From Candidatus Hydrogenedentota bacterium (lineage in GTDB: Bacteria > Hydrogenedentota > Hydrogenedentia > Hydrogenedentales > CAITNO01), in assembly GCA_903822375.1 (NCBI GenBank), contig CAIJOU010000081.1, forward strand, positions 1 through 12,195: DNA of 12,195 nt, read 5' to 3'. Below are positions 1 to 6,884 of the stretch, piece after piece. The first letter of the stretch is position 1. Every line of letters starts with the position of its first letter. Made by a program: the position numbers and the translations under genes. The notes beneath the pieces are model-generated. The model had not been told where the DNA came from and ran no database searches. It saw only the letters and a list, made by a program, of their open reading frames with translations.

Positions 1-441
1 GCGATCACGCTGGCCGACGGTGTGGAGGTGGACGACTACGCCATGATGCTCGCCAACAGCCGCATCGACATAGGCCCGCAGTCGTACATCGGTCCCTATT
101 GCGTGCTGCGCGACACCAACCACCTGTTTCAGGGCACCGACGTTCACTGGCGGCTGACCCCCCACATCACCAAACCCATCACCATCGGTGCCAAGTGCCA
201 CCTAGGTGCGCGCAGCTATGTAATGCCCGGCGTGACCATCGGTGACGGGGCGGTCGTGGGCCCGGCCAGCGTGGTTACGCGGGACATTCCGGTCGGCGAG
301 TTCTGGGCGGGCAATCCGGCCCGGTTCATTGCGGACCGCCAAGACCCCACCCGCCGGGCGCGGCTTCGCCGCGACCTGGAATTAGGCGCGCTGTTCGGAC
401 TGGAGATACCTGACGCGGAGAACGACACCGCAGGCGCCTGA
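1..441 (+). CDS. Hexapeptide-repeat acyltransferase, 3' part (truncated at the window edge)
   Basis: The frame is open from base 1 (reading AITLADG before the first GTG at 22), so the true start lies outside the window and only the last 146 codons are present. The protein shows hexapeptide turns of a left-handed beta helix, with I/V-G-x-G/A repeats such as ITIGAKCHLGARSYVMPG and VTIGDGAVVGPASVVTRDI. It ends with WAGNPARFI, the usual C-terminal signature of WbbJ/serine-acetyltransferase-type sugar O-acetyltransferases. A DTNH segment near residue 40 of the fragment fits the catalytic-histidine region of the family. Such enzymes move acetyl from acetyl-CoA to a sugar or amino-sugar, commonly in surface polysaccharide synthesis; the acceptor cannot be told from sequence. 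The stop is 3 bp from the end of the convergent sensor kinase gene, leaving no room for a terminator between them. Confidence 0.88.
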   Translation, partial: AITLADGVEVDDYAMMLANSRIDIGPQSYIGPYCVLRDTNHLFQGTDVHWRLTPHITKPITIGAKCHLGARSYVMPGVTIGDGAVVGPASVVTRDIPVGEFWAGNPARFIADRQDPTRRARLRRDLELGALFGLEIPDAENDTAGA

Positions 442-444
442 GGC

Positions 445-2691
445 TTATGCGCCCAGCGCGGCGCGCAACGCTTCGACAAGATTCCCCAGCACATACGGCT
501 TTTGAATGAATCCCGCAGGCACATCGCCGGCAAAATGCTCGCTTACGATTTGCTCCGTATAGCCGCTGGATAGAATGACAGGTATGTCGGCGCGGATTTC
601 GCGAAGCTTCCGGAAACACTCCTCCCCGTTCATGTTGGACATGGTCATGTCCAAAATGACGCATGTGATTTCGTCGGCATGCTGCCGAAACAATTCCATC
701 GCCTCGATTCCGTCGCGGGCAAGCAACACGTCAAACCCGGCGCGAACCAGCATGCGCTTGCCGACGGAGCGCACCGAGTCCTCGTCATCCACCAGCAGTA
801 CGGTCCCGACACCCTTCCAGTCGGTCTGTTGCTCTTCGCCACCGGAGAGTTCATCCGCGGGCTGAGGCTCCAGCGCGGGAAACAGCACGAGGAATGTGGA
901 GCCCTTGCCTGGCTCGCTGTACACCTTGATCGCGCCGCTGTGCCCCCGGACAATTCCCAGCACGGCGGGCATGCCCAGCCCGCGGCCGGTGAACTTGGTC
1001 GAGAAGAAAGGCTCGAAAATCCGCTCGCGGGTCTCATCGTCCATGCCGCAGCCGGTATCGGTCACCTCAAGATAGGCATACGTTCCGGGAGCCAGTTTGT
1101 CGCTGAGATAACTGGTCTTGAAATACCGTTCATCGCAGTTGCGCAGGCCGGTGGCCAGGGTCACCACACCATAGTCTTCGCCTATGGCCTCCGATGCGTT
1201 TACCACCAGATTCATGAGCAACTGCCGCATCTGGCCTGTGTCCGCCTCAATGGGGGGCAAATCCCGGGCCAACTGCGTGCGCAGCGCCACCCGCTTGGAT
1301 ACGGACACTTCAAGCATGGGCAGGGTATTCTGAATGACCTCGTTCAGCGAAAGCCGCTCGGGCATGAACTTGCCCCGGCCGGAATAGGCAAGCATCTGTC
1401 TGCACAGGTCGGCCGCGCGCCGCGCCGCGGTTTCTATGTCGACCAGGTGCTCCCGGACCGGACTGGTGCGCGGCAGAGACATGCGGGCAAGGTCGGCATT
1501 GCCTATGATGGCCAGGAGGAGGTTGTTGAAGTCGTGGGCCACGCCACCCGCCAGCACGCCAAGACTCTCCAGTTTCTGCGTTTCGCGGATGCGGTTGTCC
1601 AACTCCTTGTGCTCCTCCTCGGCATGGCGCTTGACCGTCACATCCTGAATGAAGCCCTCCAGCATCGGCGTGTCACCAAACGGAAATGCGCAGCCGACTT
1701 CCTCAATCCAGCGCCACTCACCGGAACGGTGAAGCAGACGGTAGGACAGGTGAAACGCCCTGCCCCCGCCAACAGCGCGCTCGATTTCATCCGCCACCGA
1801 TTGCCGGTCATCGGAGTGTATAAGGTGGCCGTAAGACACCCTCTTTTCTGTGAATTCCGATGCGGCATATCCGGTGAGCCGCTCCACCTCACCGTTCAGA
1901 TAGACCATCGTGTAATCCACATCATTGTGGCAGAGGTAGATGGTTCCCGGAATGTTTTGCGCCAGCAGTCTGAACCGCTCCTCGCTCTCGCGCAGCGCCT
2001 TTTCGATGCGGCGGCGTTCGGTAATGTCGAGAAATGCCCCCACCGCCCCGGAAACGCGGCCTTCCGCGTCATGCATCGGCGAGGCGTTTCCAAACAGGGT
2101 GCGGGTCTGCCCGTCTTTCAGGAGAACATCCGCCTCAAAATCGGTGATGGCAATACCCCCGCTGGCCGCGCGGTGCATGGGCAGCGAGGAGGCGGAGAGT
2201 TCGGTCCCGTCCTGATAGGCGCGCATCTCTTCGGGCGGACCTGCGTAGGCCATGAAATCCTGTGCCGCACGGTTGGCCCGGAAGGAGGGCAGCACCATGT
2301 CTCCCGCCACCCAAACAATGGCAGGCACCGTCTGCATCACCGCCTCCAGTTCTGCGGCGCGGGCTTTTTCCCGCGTCAGGGAGTCCTCAAGCGCCCGATT
2401 GGCGGCGTCGGCGCTCAGGAAAGAGTTGCGCATTCTCCACAGACCGGCGGCCATGGCCACCGAAATGAACAGTCCCAAGTATTCGGAAACAGCACTGACG
2501 TGCTCAACCCCCGCGCTGGTGATTGTGGAGAGCACCGCCACGCGGCGCACGCACATCAAAGCGCTTGAAATTGCCAGGAGCCCCCACGCAACAGGACGGC
2601 TGGTCTGAAAGAGAAAACGCAGCGCGAGTGCGGCCGCGCATACCTGGGCAATCAGAGAGAGAACAACAACCCCTGTAAAGAACACGACCAT
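445..2691 (-). CDS. Membrane-bound hybrid PAS sensor histidine kinase with C-terminal receiver
   Basis: A 748-residue two-component sensor. Numbered from the ATG at 2691, three hydrophobic segments (about 2-28, 34-48, 69-85) anchor it. Two PAS-type domains follow (about 112-226, ending DITERRRIE, and 238-358, with HSDDR). The HisKA domain has the phospho-acceptor in LAGGVAHDFNNLL (H386). The ATPase domain has the N box (N498 in LVVNASEAI), the G1 box DTGCGM (D545) and the G2 box GRGLGM (569-574). The C-terminal receiver (about 629-748) has the acidic pair D635/D636, acceptor D681 (VILDMTM), S708 and K731 (QKP). All catalytic residues look intact, so phosphorylation within one polypeptide is expected. 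No regulator with an output domain lies nearby, so it is an orphan here and its signal is unknown. A GTG at 2697 is in frame, but the ribosome site at 2699-2705 suits the ATG at 2691 much better. Confidence 0.93.
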   Translation of the reverse strand: MVVFFTGVVVLSLIAQVCAAALALRFLFQTSRPVAWGLLAISSALMCVRRVAVLSTITSAGVEHVSAVSEYLGLFISVAMAAGLWRMRNSFLSADAANRALEDSLTREKARAAELEAVMQTVPAIVWVAGDMVLPSFRANRAAQDFMAYAGPPEEMRAYQDGTELSASSLPMHRAASGGIAITDFEADVLLKDGQTRTLFGNASPMHDAEGRVSGAVGAFLDITERRRIEKALRESEERFRLLAQNIPGTIYLCHNDVDYTMVYLNGEVERLTGYAASEFTEKRVSYGHLIHSDDRQSVADEIERAVGGGRAFHLSYRLLHRSGEWRWIEEVGCAFPFGDTPMLEGFIQDVTVKRHAEEEHKELDNRIRETQKLESLGVLAGGVAHDFNNLLLAIIGNADLARMSLPRTSPVREHLVDIETAARRAADLCRQMLAYSGRGKFMPERLSLNEVIQNTLPMLEVSVSKRVALRTQLARDLPPIEADTGQMRQLLMNLVVNASEAIGEDYGVVTLATGLRNCDERYFKTSYLSDKLAPGTYAYLEVTDTGCGMDDETRERIFEPFFSTKFTGRGLGMPAVLGIVRGHSGAIKVYSEPGKGSTFLVLFPALEPQPADELSGGEEQQTDWKGVGTVLLVDDEDSVRSVGKRMLVRAGFDVLLARDGIEAMELFRQHADEITCVILDMTMSNMNGEECFRKLREIRADIPVILSSGYTEQIVSEHFAGDVPAGFIQKPYVLGNLVEALRAALGA

Positions 2692-2698
2692 AGTCACG

Positions 2699-2705
2699 CC
2701 TCCCT
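2699..2705 (-). promoter_or_regulatory. Ribosome binding site that fixes the sensor kinase start
   Basis: On the minus strand this reads AGGGAGG. It lies 7 nt before the ATG at 2691 but only 1 nt before the alternative GTG at 2697, so it favours the ATG. Confidence 0.6.
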
Positions 2706-2815
2706 AATGCGCCCGCTTTCGCGAGCCGCGCGTTTCATGCCATGCTCCGCAGCTTTGCCCGCAGATTGCCATCCTCTGTGCACCATCCAGACAGTCTAAA
2801 CAAATGACCGAACAG

Positions 2816-2821
2816 ATTATA
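2816..2821 (-). promoter_or_regulatory. Possible -10 element of the sensor kinase promoter
   Basis: A perfect TATAAT on the minus strand lies about 125 nt upstream of the kinase ATG in a locally AT-rich stretch. No good -35 hexamer sits at 16-18 nt. The call rests on the -10 match and position only. Confidence 0.22.
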
Positions 2822-2942
2822 CAGCAAATACTGACAAAATTGTTGATGTCTTGACGGATGAATCTGACAAGGTCAAAGGGTGTCCGCAAACTCCCACTGA
2901 AACAAAGAAGACGCGACTTCTCTGCCTCTCATAAAAAGGAGG

Positions 2943-2992
2943 TGGGAGCACGGACGGTGCGGAGGACAGGAGGGGGGGTGTCCGTGCTCCCA
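2943..2992. repeat. 13-bp perfect inverted repeat in the intergenic region
   Basis: TGGGAGCACGGAC (2943-2955) is matched exactly by its reverse complement at 2980-2992, with a purine-rich 24-nt spacer (GGAGGACAGGAGGGGGGG core). No T-tract follows, so it is a poor terminator. It resembles the short GC-rich dispersed palindromes seen elsewhere in the window but is not identical to them. The following stretch 2993-3240 is more AT-rich, and I see no gene or RNA in it. Confidence 0.6.
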
Positions 2993-3241
2993 ACAGGGGG
3001 TCAGTCAAATCAACTGTGTGCGGTCACTCATAAGAACGAGCGACATACCCCCATGGTTGACATGGGATGACACTCAGGAACAAGCCATCTGTCCTCAACG
3101 CCCAGAGGGATGTGCCCAAGTAGAATTGCTCAGACATGGTGAATTGCCCTGCCGAAATTACAATACATACAGATGCAAGCACATTAATAGATACTCTTTA
3201 CTCTAATTACGTATGATTTTGTGATTCCGCTCGGGACTCTC

Positions 3242-3490
3242 TTGCACCACAACCCGTGCAACACTCTCGTCCTGCAGAGAAATGAACGCCGGGTACGCTG
3301 AATGTAATTATTGGTGCCAGTAACGACATCCCAACTGACCGTCCAAAGTCTTGCGCAACATGACATGACACCGTTGCCTATATGAATATGGTCCGCTGTT
3401 CCCCAGGTCCCTATATTCTCCGTCCTTGCCAAAGCTGGAACAAGCCATGAGCAACCTGCCCCTTCTGGAAGGGCACCGAAAGGACCTTGA
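3242..3490 (-). pseudogene. Decayed relic of the 3' third of a GH43 glycosidase gene
   Basis: This non-coding stretch aligns in the same strand and order with the 3' end of the intact GH43 gene (about 6888-7180). By hand, 3418-3470 against 7106-7158 gives 41 of 53 identical bases without gaps, including CCGTCCTTGCC and CATGAGCA. Segments 3266-3294 match 6912-6940 (CTCGTC, ATGAA, CGGGT at constant offset), and 3325-3373 match 6970-7020. About 40 bp equivalent to 7050-7090 are missing. On the minus strand a short frame still reads GRLLM..SSFGKDGEY, as in the enzyme's GKLLMIWSSFGKDGRY, and LDGQL matches FDGQL. Frameshifts and the lack of a 5' part make it non-functional. Homology may extend weakly to about 3530, close to the start of the next gene. 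It is a remnant of a paralogue or an old duplication. Confidence 0.8.
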
Positions 3491-3578
3491 CATCATCGAT
3501 GTCCGCCTCTATGATGGCGAACCACATGCGCTTGATAGTCGCAATTGAATGAAATCGTCGGTTTGGGTCTGATTTGCA

Positions 3579-3584
3579 GAGGAG
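3579..3584 (+). promoter_or_regulatory. Ribosome binding site that sets the GTG start of the oxidoreductase
   Basis: GAGGAG ends 8 nt before the GTG at 3593. The frame stays open up to a TTG at 3545, but nothing like a ribosome site precedes that codon and the family N-terminus begins just after 3593. Confidence 0.6.
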
Positions 3585-3592
3585 AGACACCC

Positions 3593-4777
3593 GTGAAAAA
3601 CAAGCCAACCATTCGCGCGGGCATCGTCGGCGCCGGATTCAGCGCCCGATTCCACTGGGAAGCATTGCGCAAAGTATATGGTGTCAATGTTGACGTGCAG
3701 GGCGTCTATGCGCTGGACATGGACCAAGCGCGCCAATACGCCCAAGAACGGGACATTCGCGCCTATGATTCGCTGGACGCACTGCTGGATGATGTGGACG
3801 CGGTGCATTGCTGTGTGCTTGTGGCAGGTCACGAGGAGGTTGCCGTTGCCGCGTTGCGCCGCGACAAGAACGTCATTGTCGAAAAGCCGATGACGGGCTA
3901 TTGCGGCGATGGTTCGGAAAGCTTCAACGGGGACACCTTCTCCAAGCGAGAGGCGCTGGATTACGGACTGGCCAGTGTGGAACGCATGCTGGCAGCAGAA
4001 CGGGCCAGCAAGGGCCGCATCTGCTACGCCGAGAACTGGGTCTACGCGCCCAGCGTGCAGCGCGAACGCGAAATCATCGAGAAGACCGGCGCGCAGATTC
4101 TCTGGATTCACGGCGAAGAGGCCCATTCGGGTTCGCACAATCCCACCTACGCCGAATGGAAATTCTCCGGCGGCGGCGTGATGATCGGCAAGGGCTGCCA
4201 TCCGCTGACGGCCGCGCTCTACCTGAAACGGGTCGAGGGACGCGCCCGCAACGGCAAGCCCATCCGCCCCGTCACCGTTTCGGCGCGCACCGCCGCGCTC
4301 ACCCGCATGCCCAATTTCCAGGATGAGGGCCACATCCGCCGCGACTACCACGACATCGACGATTTCTCCATGATGCACGTCACCTTTGAGGACGGCACGC
4401 TCGCCACGGTGTTCGCGTCGGACATCGTGCTCGGCGGCATCCACAACTGGCTCGACGTGTGCGCAAACAACCACCGCACCCTCTGCAATATCAACCCCAA
4501 CACGGGCATGCAGGCCTACAACCCCGTGGACGCCAATTTCAACGACATCTACACCGTGGAGAAGATCGGCACCAGGCAGGGTTGGACGGCCATGCCGCCC
4601 GATGAAGACTGGTCCACCGGCTATCCGCAGGAGATTGAGGCCTTCTACGGTTGTTTTGCCTCCGGCGATACGCCGGAAAGCGACAGCCTGCTGGGCGCGG
4701 ACACCATCTCCACCATCTACAGCGCCTATGTGTCCGCCGAACAACAGGGCGTGGCCATGCCCATCAAGGTCTATTGA
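3593..4777 (+). CDS. Gfo/Idh/MocA-family NAD(P)-dependent oxidoreductase
   Basis: A 394-residue cytoplasmic dehydrogenase of the glucose-fructose oxidoreductase / inositol dehydrogenase family, which oxidises or epimerises sugars and cyclitols with NAD(P). The Rossmann motif is at residues 10-18 (GIVGAGFSA), acidic residues follow the second strand (LDMD, about 41-44), and the diagnostic EKP is at 97-99 (VIVEKPMTG). The C-terminal alpha/beta domain holds GGGVMIGKGCHPLT (193-206), matching the family's GGG...G-x-H segment with H203 as the likely catalytic histidine. No signal peptide is seen. The start is GTG 3593, chosen from the GAGGAG site 8 nt upstream. It is followed after 198 bp by a URO-D-family gene on the same strand, the two probably being transcribed together. 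The substrate cannot be named. The neighbouring GH43 and enolase-superfamily genes suggest a sugar or sugar acid. Confidence 0.92.
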   Translation: MKNKPTIRAGIVGAGFSARFHWEALRKVYGVNVDVQGVYALDMDQARQYAQERDIRAYDSLDALLDDVDAVHCCVLVAGHEEVAVAALRRDKNVIVEKPMTGYCGDGSESFNGDTFSKREALDYGLASVERMLAAERASKGRICYAENWVYAPSVQREREIIEKTGAQILWIHGEEAHSGSHNPTYAEWKFSGGGVMIGKGCHPLTAALYLKRVEGRARNGKPIRPVTVSARTAALTRMPNFQDEGHIRRDYHDIDDFSMMHVTFEDGTLATVFASDIVLGGIHNWLDVCANNHRTLCNINPNTGMQAYNPVDANFNDIYTVEKIGTRQGWTAMPPDEDWSTGYPQEIEAFYGCFASGDTPESDSLLGADTISTIYSAYVSAEQQGVAMPIKVY

Positions 4778-4802
4778 TTCTTGGAAAGTTTCGGCTCAAT
4801 TG

Positions 4803-4902
4803 TGGAGTGCGGCGGCAACGACGCCGCTTGGGCTGTCTGAAATATGGAGTGCGGTGGGCATGGCCCCGCCGGACAAAGCTGCGGCATGGCCGCAGCACTC
4901 CA
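4803..4902. repeat. REP/BIME-like cluster of GC-rich hairpins between two genes
   Basis: The octamer TGGAGTGC occurs directly at 4803-4810 and 4845-4852, and its reverse complement GCACTCCA is at 4895-4902. Inside are local hairpins: GCGGC/GCCGC (4812-4816 with 4823-4827), a GGTGGG/CCCGCC-type stem at about 4853-4871, and TGCGGC/GCCGCA with a 3-nt ATG loop (4880-4894). This is the build of a dispersed palindromic element with shared borders. Its place inside an apparent two-gene operon could affect mRNA stability or attenuate the second gene; that is inference. Confidence 0.65.
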
Positions 4903-4975
4903 AAAAAGAATGCGGCTTGTGTCATTGAAATCATCCTCGGGGCAGTTGCACCTGATACGTTAAGGAGTCCGCGCA

Positions 4976-6016
4976 ATGACCAACGAACAATGGGAAACAC
5001 TGCTGGCCGTGATCGATGGCCATGCGTTTGACACGCCGCCGGTCGGCTTCATCATCGACAGCCCCTGGCTGCCCGGCTGGGCGGGCATGTCCATTCTCGA
5101 CTACTACACCAGCGAGACCCGCTGGCTGGAGGCCAACCTTCGCGCGGTGAACCACTGGCCGCAGGTGCTGTTTCTGCCCGGATTCTGGTCTGAGTTCGGC
5201 ATGTGCACCGAGCCGTCCGCCTTCGGCGCTAAATGCCTCTGGCATGAAAACGACTTCCCCTTCGCGGACAAAATCTGCGATTCCCTCGACGATGCCGCCC
5301 GCATCAAGAAGCCTGACCCGCGCAGAGACGGGCTCGCCCCCTTTGTACTCAAACGCCTGGAACACTGCCTGCCGCAAATCGAAGCGGCCGGACATGCCAT
5401 CCGCTTTGCCGTGGCGCGCGGCCCCCTCAATATCGCCGGATTCCTGCTCGGCAACACCGAGTTTCTCATGGGCATGAAGATGCAGCCCGACGAGACCCAC
5501 ACGCTGCTGGAAACCATCACCGACTTTCTCGTCGACTGGATTCAGCTTCAGGCAGCCACCTTCCCGACGATAGACGGCATACTCGTGCTGGACGACATGG
5601 TCGGTTTCTGCGGCGAGGAGGACTGCGTGGAATTCGCCAAACCGTACCTGACGCGCCTGTTCTCAGCCATCAATGCGCGTGTCCGGCTTTTCCACAACGA
5701 CGCGCCCGGCGTGGTGTGCGCACCGCACCTGGAATCCATGGGCATCAACATGTTCAATTTCAGCCACGACCACCCCATCGCCGAAATGCGCAGACTGGTG
5801 GGCAACAATATCACGTTGCTCGGTAATATTCCGCCGCGGGATGTTTTGGCACAGGGCACGCCCCAGGATGTGGCGGCAAGTGTTCAGTCAATACTCGCCG
5901 CGCTGGAAAACAAGAAGCGCGTCGTGCTGTCCTGCGGCGGCGGCGTGCCGCCAAATGTCCGCACGGAAAACATCGATGCGTTTCTGAGGGCGGTGACCGA
6001 AAAGAACGGGGACTGA
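4976..6016 (+). CDS. Uroporphyrinogen decarboxylase (URO-D)-family protein, methyltransferase-like
   Basis: A 346-residue protein of the URO-D/MtaA-CmuA fold, which covers heme-pathway HemE and zinc-dependent corrinoid methyltransferases. It is not a normal HemE: the N-terminus lacks the HemE substrate-binding arginine motif. The C-terminal half has the methyltransferase layout, with LFHNDAPG (H240, D242) near the place of the MtaA His-x-Cys zinc ligands and VVLSCGGGVPPNV (C320) at the distal cysteine, followed by RTENIDAF as in the family's last helix. The middle cysteine is therefore replaced by Asp, and whether zinc is bound is open. The start is ATG 4976, with AAGGAG 8 nt upstream. It follows the Gfo/Idh/MocA gene and ends just before a strong terminator. 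Many such proteins accompany sugar dehydrogenases in PVC-type bacteria and their reaction is unknown; a methyl-group or C1 role is a guess. Confidence 0.85.
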   Translation: MTNEQWETLLAVIDGHAFDTPPVGFIIDSPWLPGWAGMSILDYYTSETRWLEANLRAVNHWPQVLFLPGFWSEFGMCTEPSAFGAKCLWHENDFPFADKICDSLDDAARIKKPDPRRDGLAPFVLKRLEHCLPQIEAAGHAIRFAVARGPLNIAGFLLGNTEFLMGMKMQPDETHTLLETITDFLVDWIQLQAATFPTIDGILVLDDMVGFCGEEDCVEFAKPYLTRLFSAINARVRLFHNDAPGVVCAPHLESMGINMFNFSHDHPIAEMRRLVGNNITLLGNIPPRDVLAQGTPQDVAASVQSILAALENKKRVVLSCGGGVPPNVRTENIDAFLRAVTEKNGD

Positions 6017-6020
6017 CCAA

Positions 6021-6054
6021 GCGAAAAACAGGGACTTGTTCCCTGCTTTTTCGC
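6021..6054. terminator. Bidirectional intrinsic terminator between convergent genes
   Basis: GCGAAAAACAGGGA (6021-6034) pairs with TCCCTGCTTTTTCGC (6040-6054) around a CTTGT loop, with one bulged G. The GC stem is flanked by an A-tract and a T-tract on either strand, so it works in both directions. It lies 4 bp after the URO-D stop and 72 bp beyond the end of the opposing MshEN-like gene. Confidence 0.8.
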
Positions 6055-6125
6055 ACCCCGCGCGCTAGACGAACCCGTTGTCGTTCTCAGCAGACTTAAT
6101 TCTGGCGCGAGGGCACCGTCTCCTC

Positions 6126-6562
6126 TCACCCGTAGTATCTCTTCAGCGCCTCCCGAATATCGTCCGGCGTAGTCAGCGCCGACTCCACCGGACGGCCCAA
6201 CAGACGGCTAAGACTGTCCAGCGAATTGATGTTCGTCGGGTCCGCCGTCGCCACCACGAGTACCCCTTTGCGCTCCTCTATCGGGACCACCCGAAACAGC
6301 ATCGCAGTGCGGCTATCCACTATCGCCTTGACCTGTGGAGGAACCTCCAGTTCCGACAGCCGAACGCAGCGACGCCCAACTGATCCGCAAGCCCCTCGGT
6401 GAACTGTCTCTTGCCGATATGCCCCAGCCGTATCAGGATCTCGCCAACCTTCCGGTCCGGCATGGTGGTTTGCTGACGGTGCAGAGCTTCGTCCAACTGT
6501 TCTTGGGTAATGACACCCCGCCGCATCAGGCATTGACCAAAAAGTTCGCCTTTGAGTTCCAT
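6126..6562 (-). pseudogene. Stand-alone MshEN / GspE N-terminal-like domain gene with a single frameshift
   Basis: From ATG 6562 (GGAGGA 4 nt upstream) the first 64 codons encode two 24-residue repeats. These are at residues 7-30 (FGQCLMRRGVITQEQLDEAL...Q) and 38-61 (KVGEILIRLGHIG...LADQ), and match the RLGxxL..xG.I....L..AL..Q motif pair of MshEN domains that bind cyclic di-GMP. Normal MshEN continuation (VRLSELEVPP, RVVPIE, GVLVVATADPTN, ESALTTPDDI) resumes in another frame from 6365 to the stop at 6126. One base appears to be missing between 6363 and 6373, where LGV should run through two codons into VRLSELE but only five bases (GCTGC) are present. Repaired, the protein would be about 145 residues, a single domain without the GspE ATPase. 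The first Arg of each repeat is L7 and K38, so ligand binding is uncertain. The break may be a real mutation or a sequencing error. Confidence 0.82.
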
Positions 6563-6670
6563 GCGTTCCTCCGGTTATCTTCCTTTCTTGAGCCTACCAG
6601 ACAAGCCTGGGGGTGTCAATGTGCAGATTCCCCGCGTTCCCAAGTATGACTTTTGACGGGGGGAATTGTT

Positions 6671-6761
6671 CGCCCCCTTCAGGGGCGGGCCAATTGGGGG
6701 CCTTTACCCCGGGTTCCCTGCGGTCACCCGGGGCTATTGTTGTGCGGCCCCTCCAGGGCCG
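6671..6761. repeat. Cluster of three GC-rich hairpins (REP-like)
   Basis: There are three perfect stems in a row: CGCCCC/GGGGCG (6671-6676 with 6682-6687), CCCCGGGT/ACCCGGGG (6707-6714 with 6726-6733) and CGGCCC/GGGCCG (6745-6750 with 6756-6761). Loops are 5, 11 and 5 nt. No coding pattern is convincing across it in any frame. This looks like a dispersed palindromic repeat downstream of the GH43 gene. Together with the tandem array it fills the 322-bp gap 6563-6884. Confidence 0.65.
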
Positions 6762-6771
6762 AAACACCGAC

Positions 6772-6854
6772 CATACTTCCCAGTCCATCCATACTTCCCA
6801 GTCCATCCATACTTCCCAGTCCATCCATACTTCCCAGTCCATCCATACTTCCCA
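6772..6854. repeat. 18-bp direct tandem repeat, four full copies plus a partial one
   Basis: CATACTTCCCAGTCCATC is repeated without change at 6772, 6790, 6808 and 6826. An 11-base fifth copy starts at 6844, then degenerate TTCCCA/ATTCCC blocks run to about 6872. There are no spacers, so it is not CRISPR. As 18 is a multiple of 3 it produces false open frames on both strands (MDWEVW repeats on minus). The exact identity of copies suggests recent slippage. Confidence 0.9.
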
Positions 6855-6884
6855 TCATTCCCATTCTTCCCACTCGCCGTATCG

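Noticed and set aside
679..2568. Long plus-strand open frame (629 aa) inside the sensor kinase region
   Set aside because: It is antisense to a kinase with every catalytic motif intact. Its translation has no recognisable domain and follows from GC-rich codon bias.
3000..3240. Possible small RNA or gene in the AT-rich stretch
   Set aside because: Short frames only, with no ribosome site, strong hairpin or family motif that I could see.
3509..4744. Minus-strand open frame (411 aa) over the oxidoreductase
   Set aside because: It mirrors a clear Gfo/Idh/MocA gene and has no motif of its own.
4976..6016. Reading the URO-D-family gene as hemE of heme synthesis
   Set aside because: It lacks the HemE N-terminal arginine motif, has a methyltransferase-like His...Cys layout, and no heme genes are near.
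6772..6854. Possible CRISPR array
   Set aside because: The repeats are 18 bp and directly abutting, with no spacers and no cas genes nearby.
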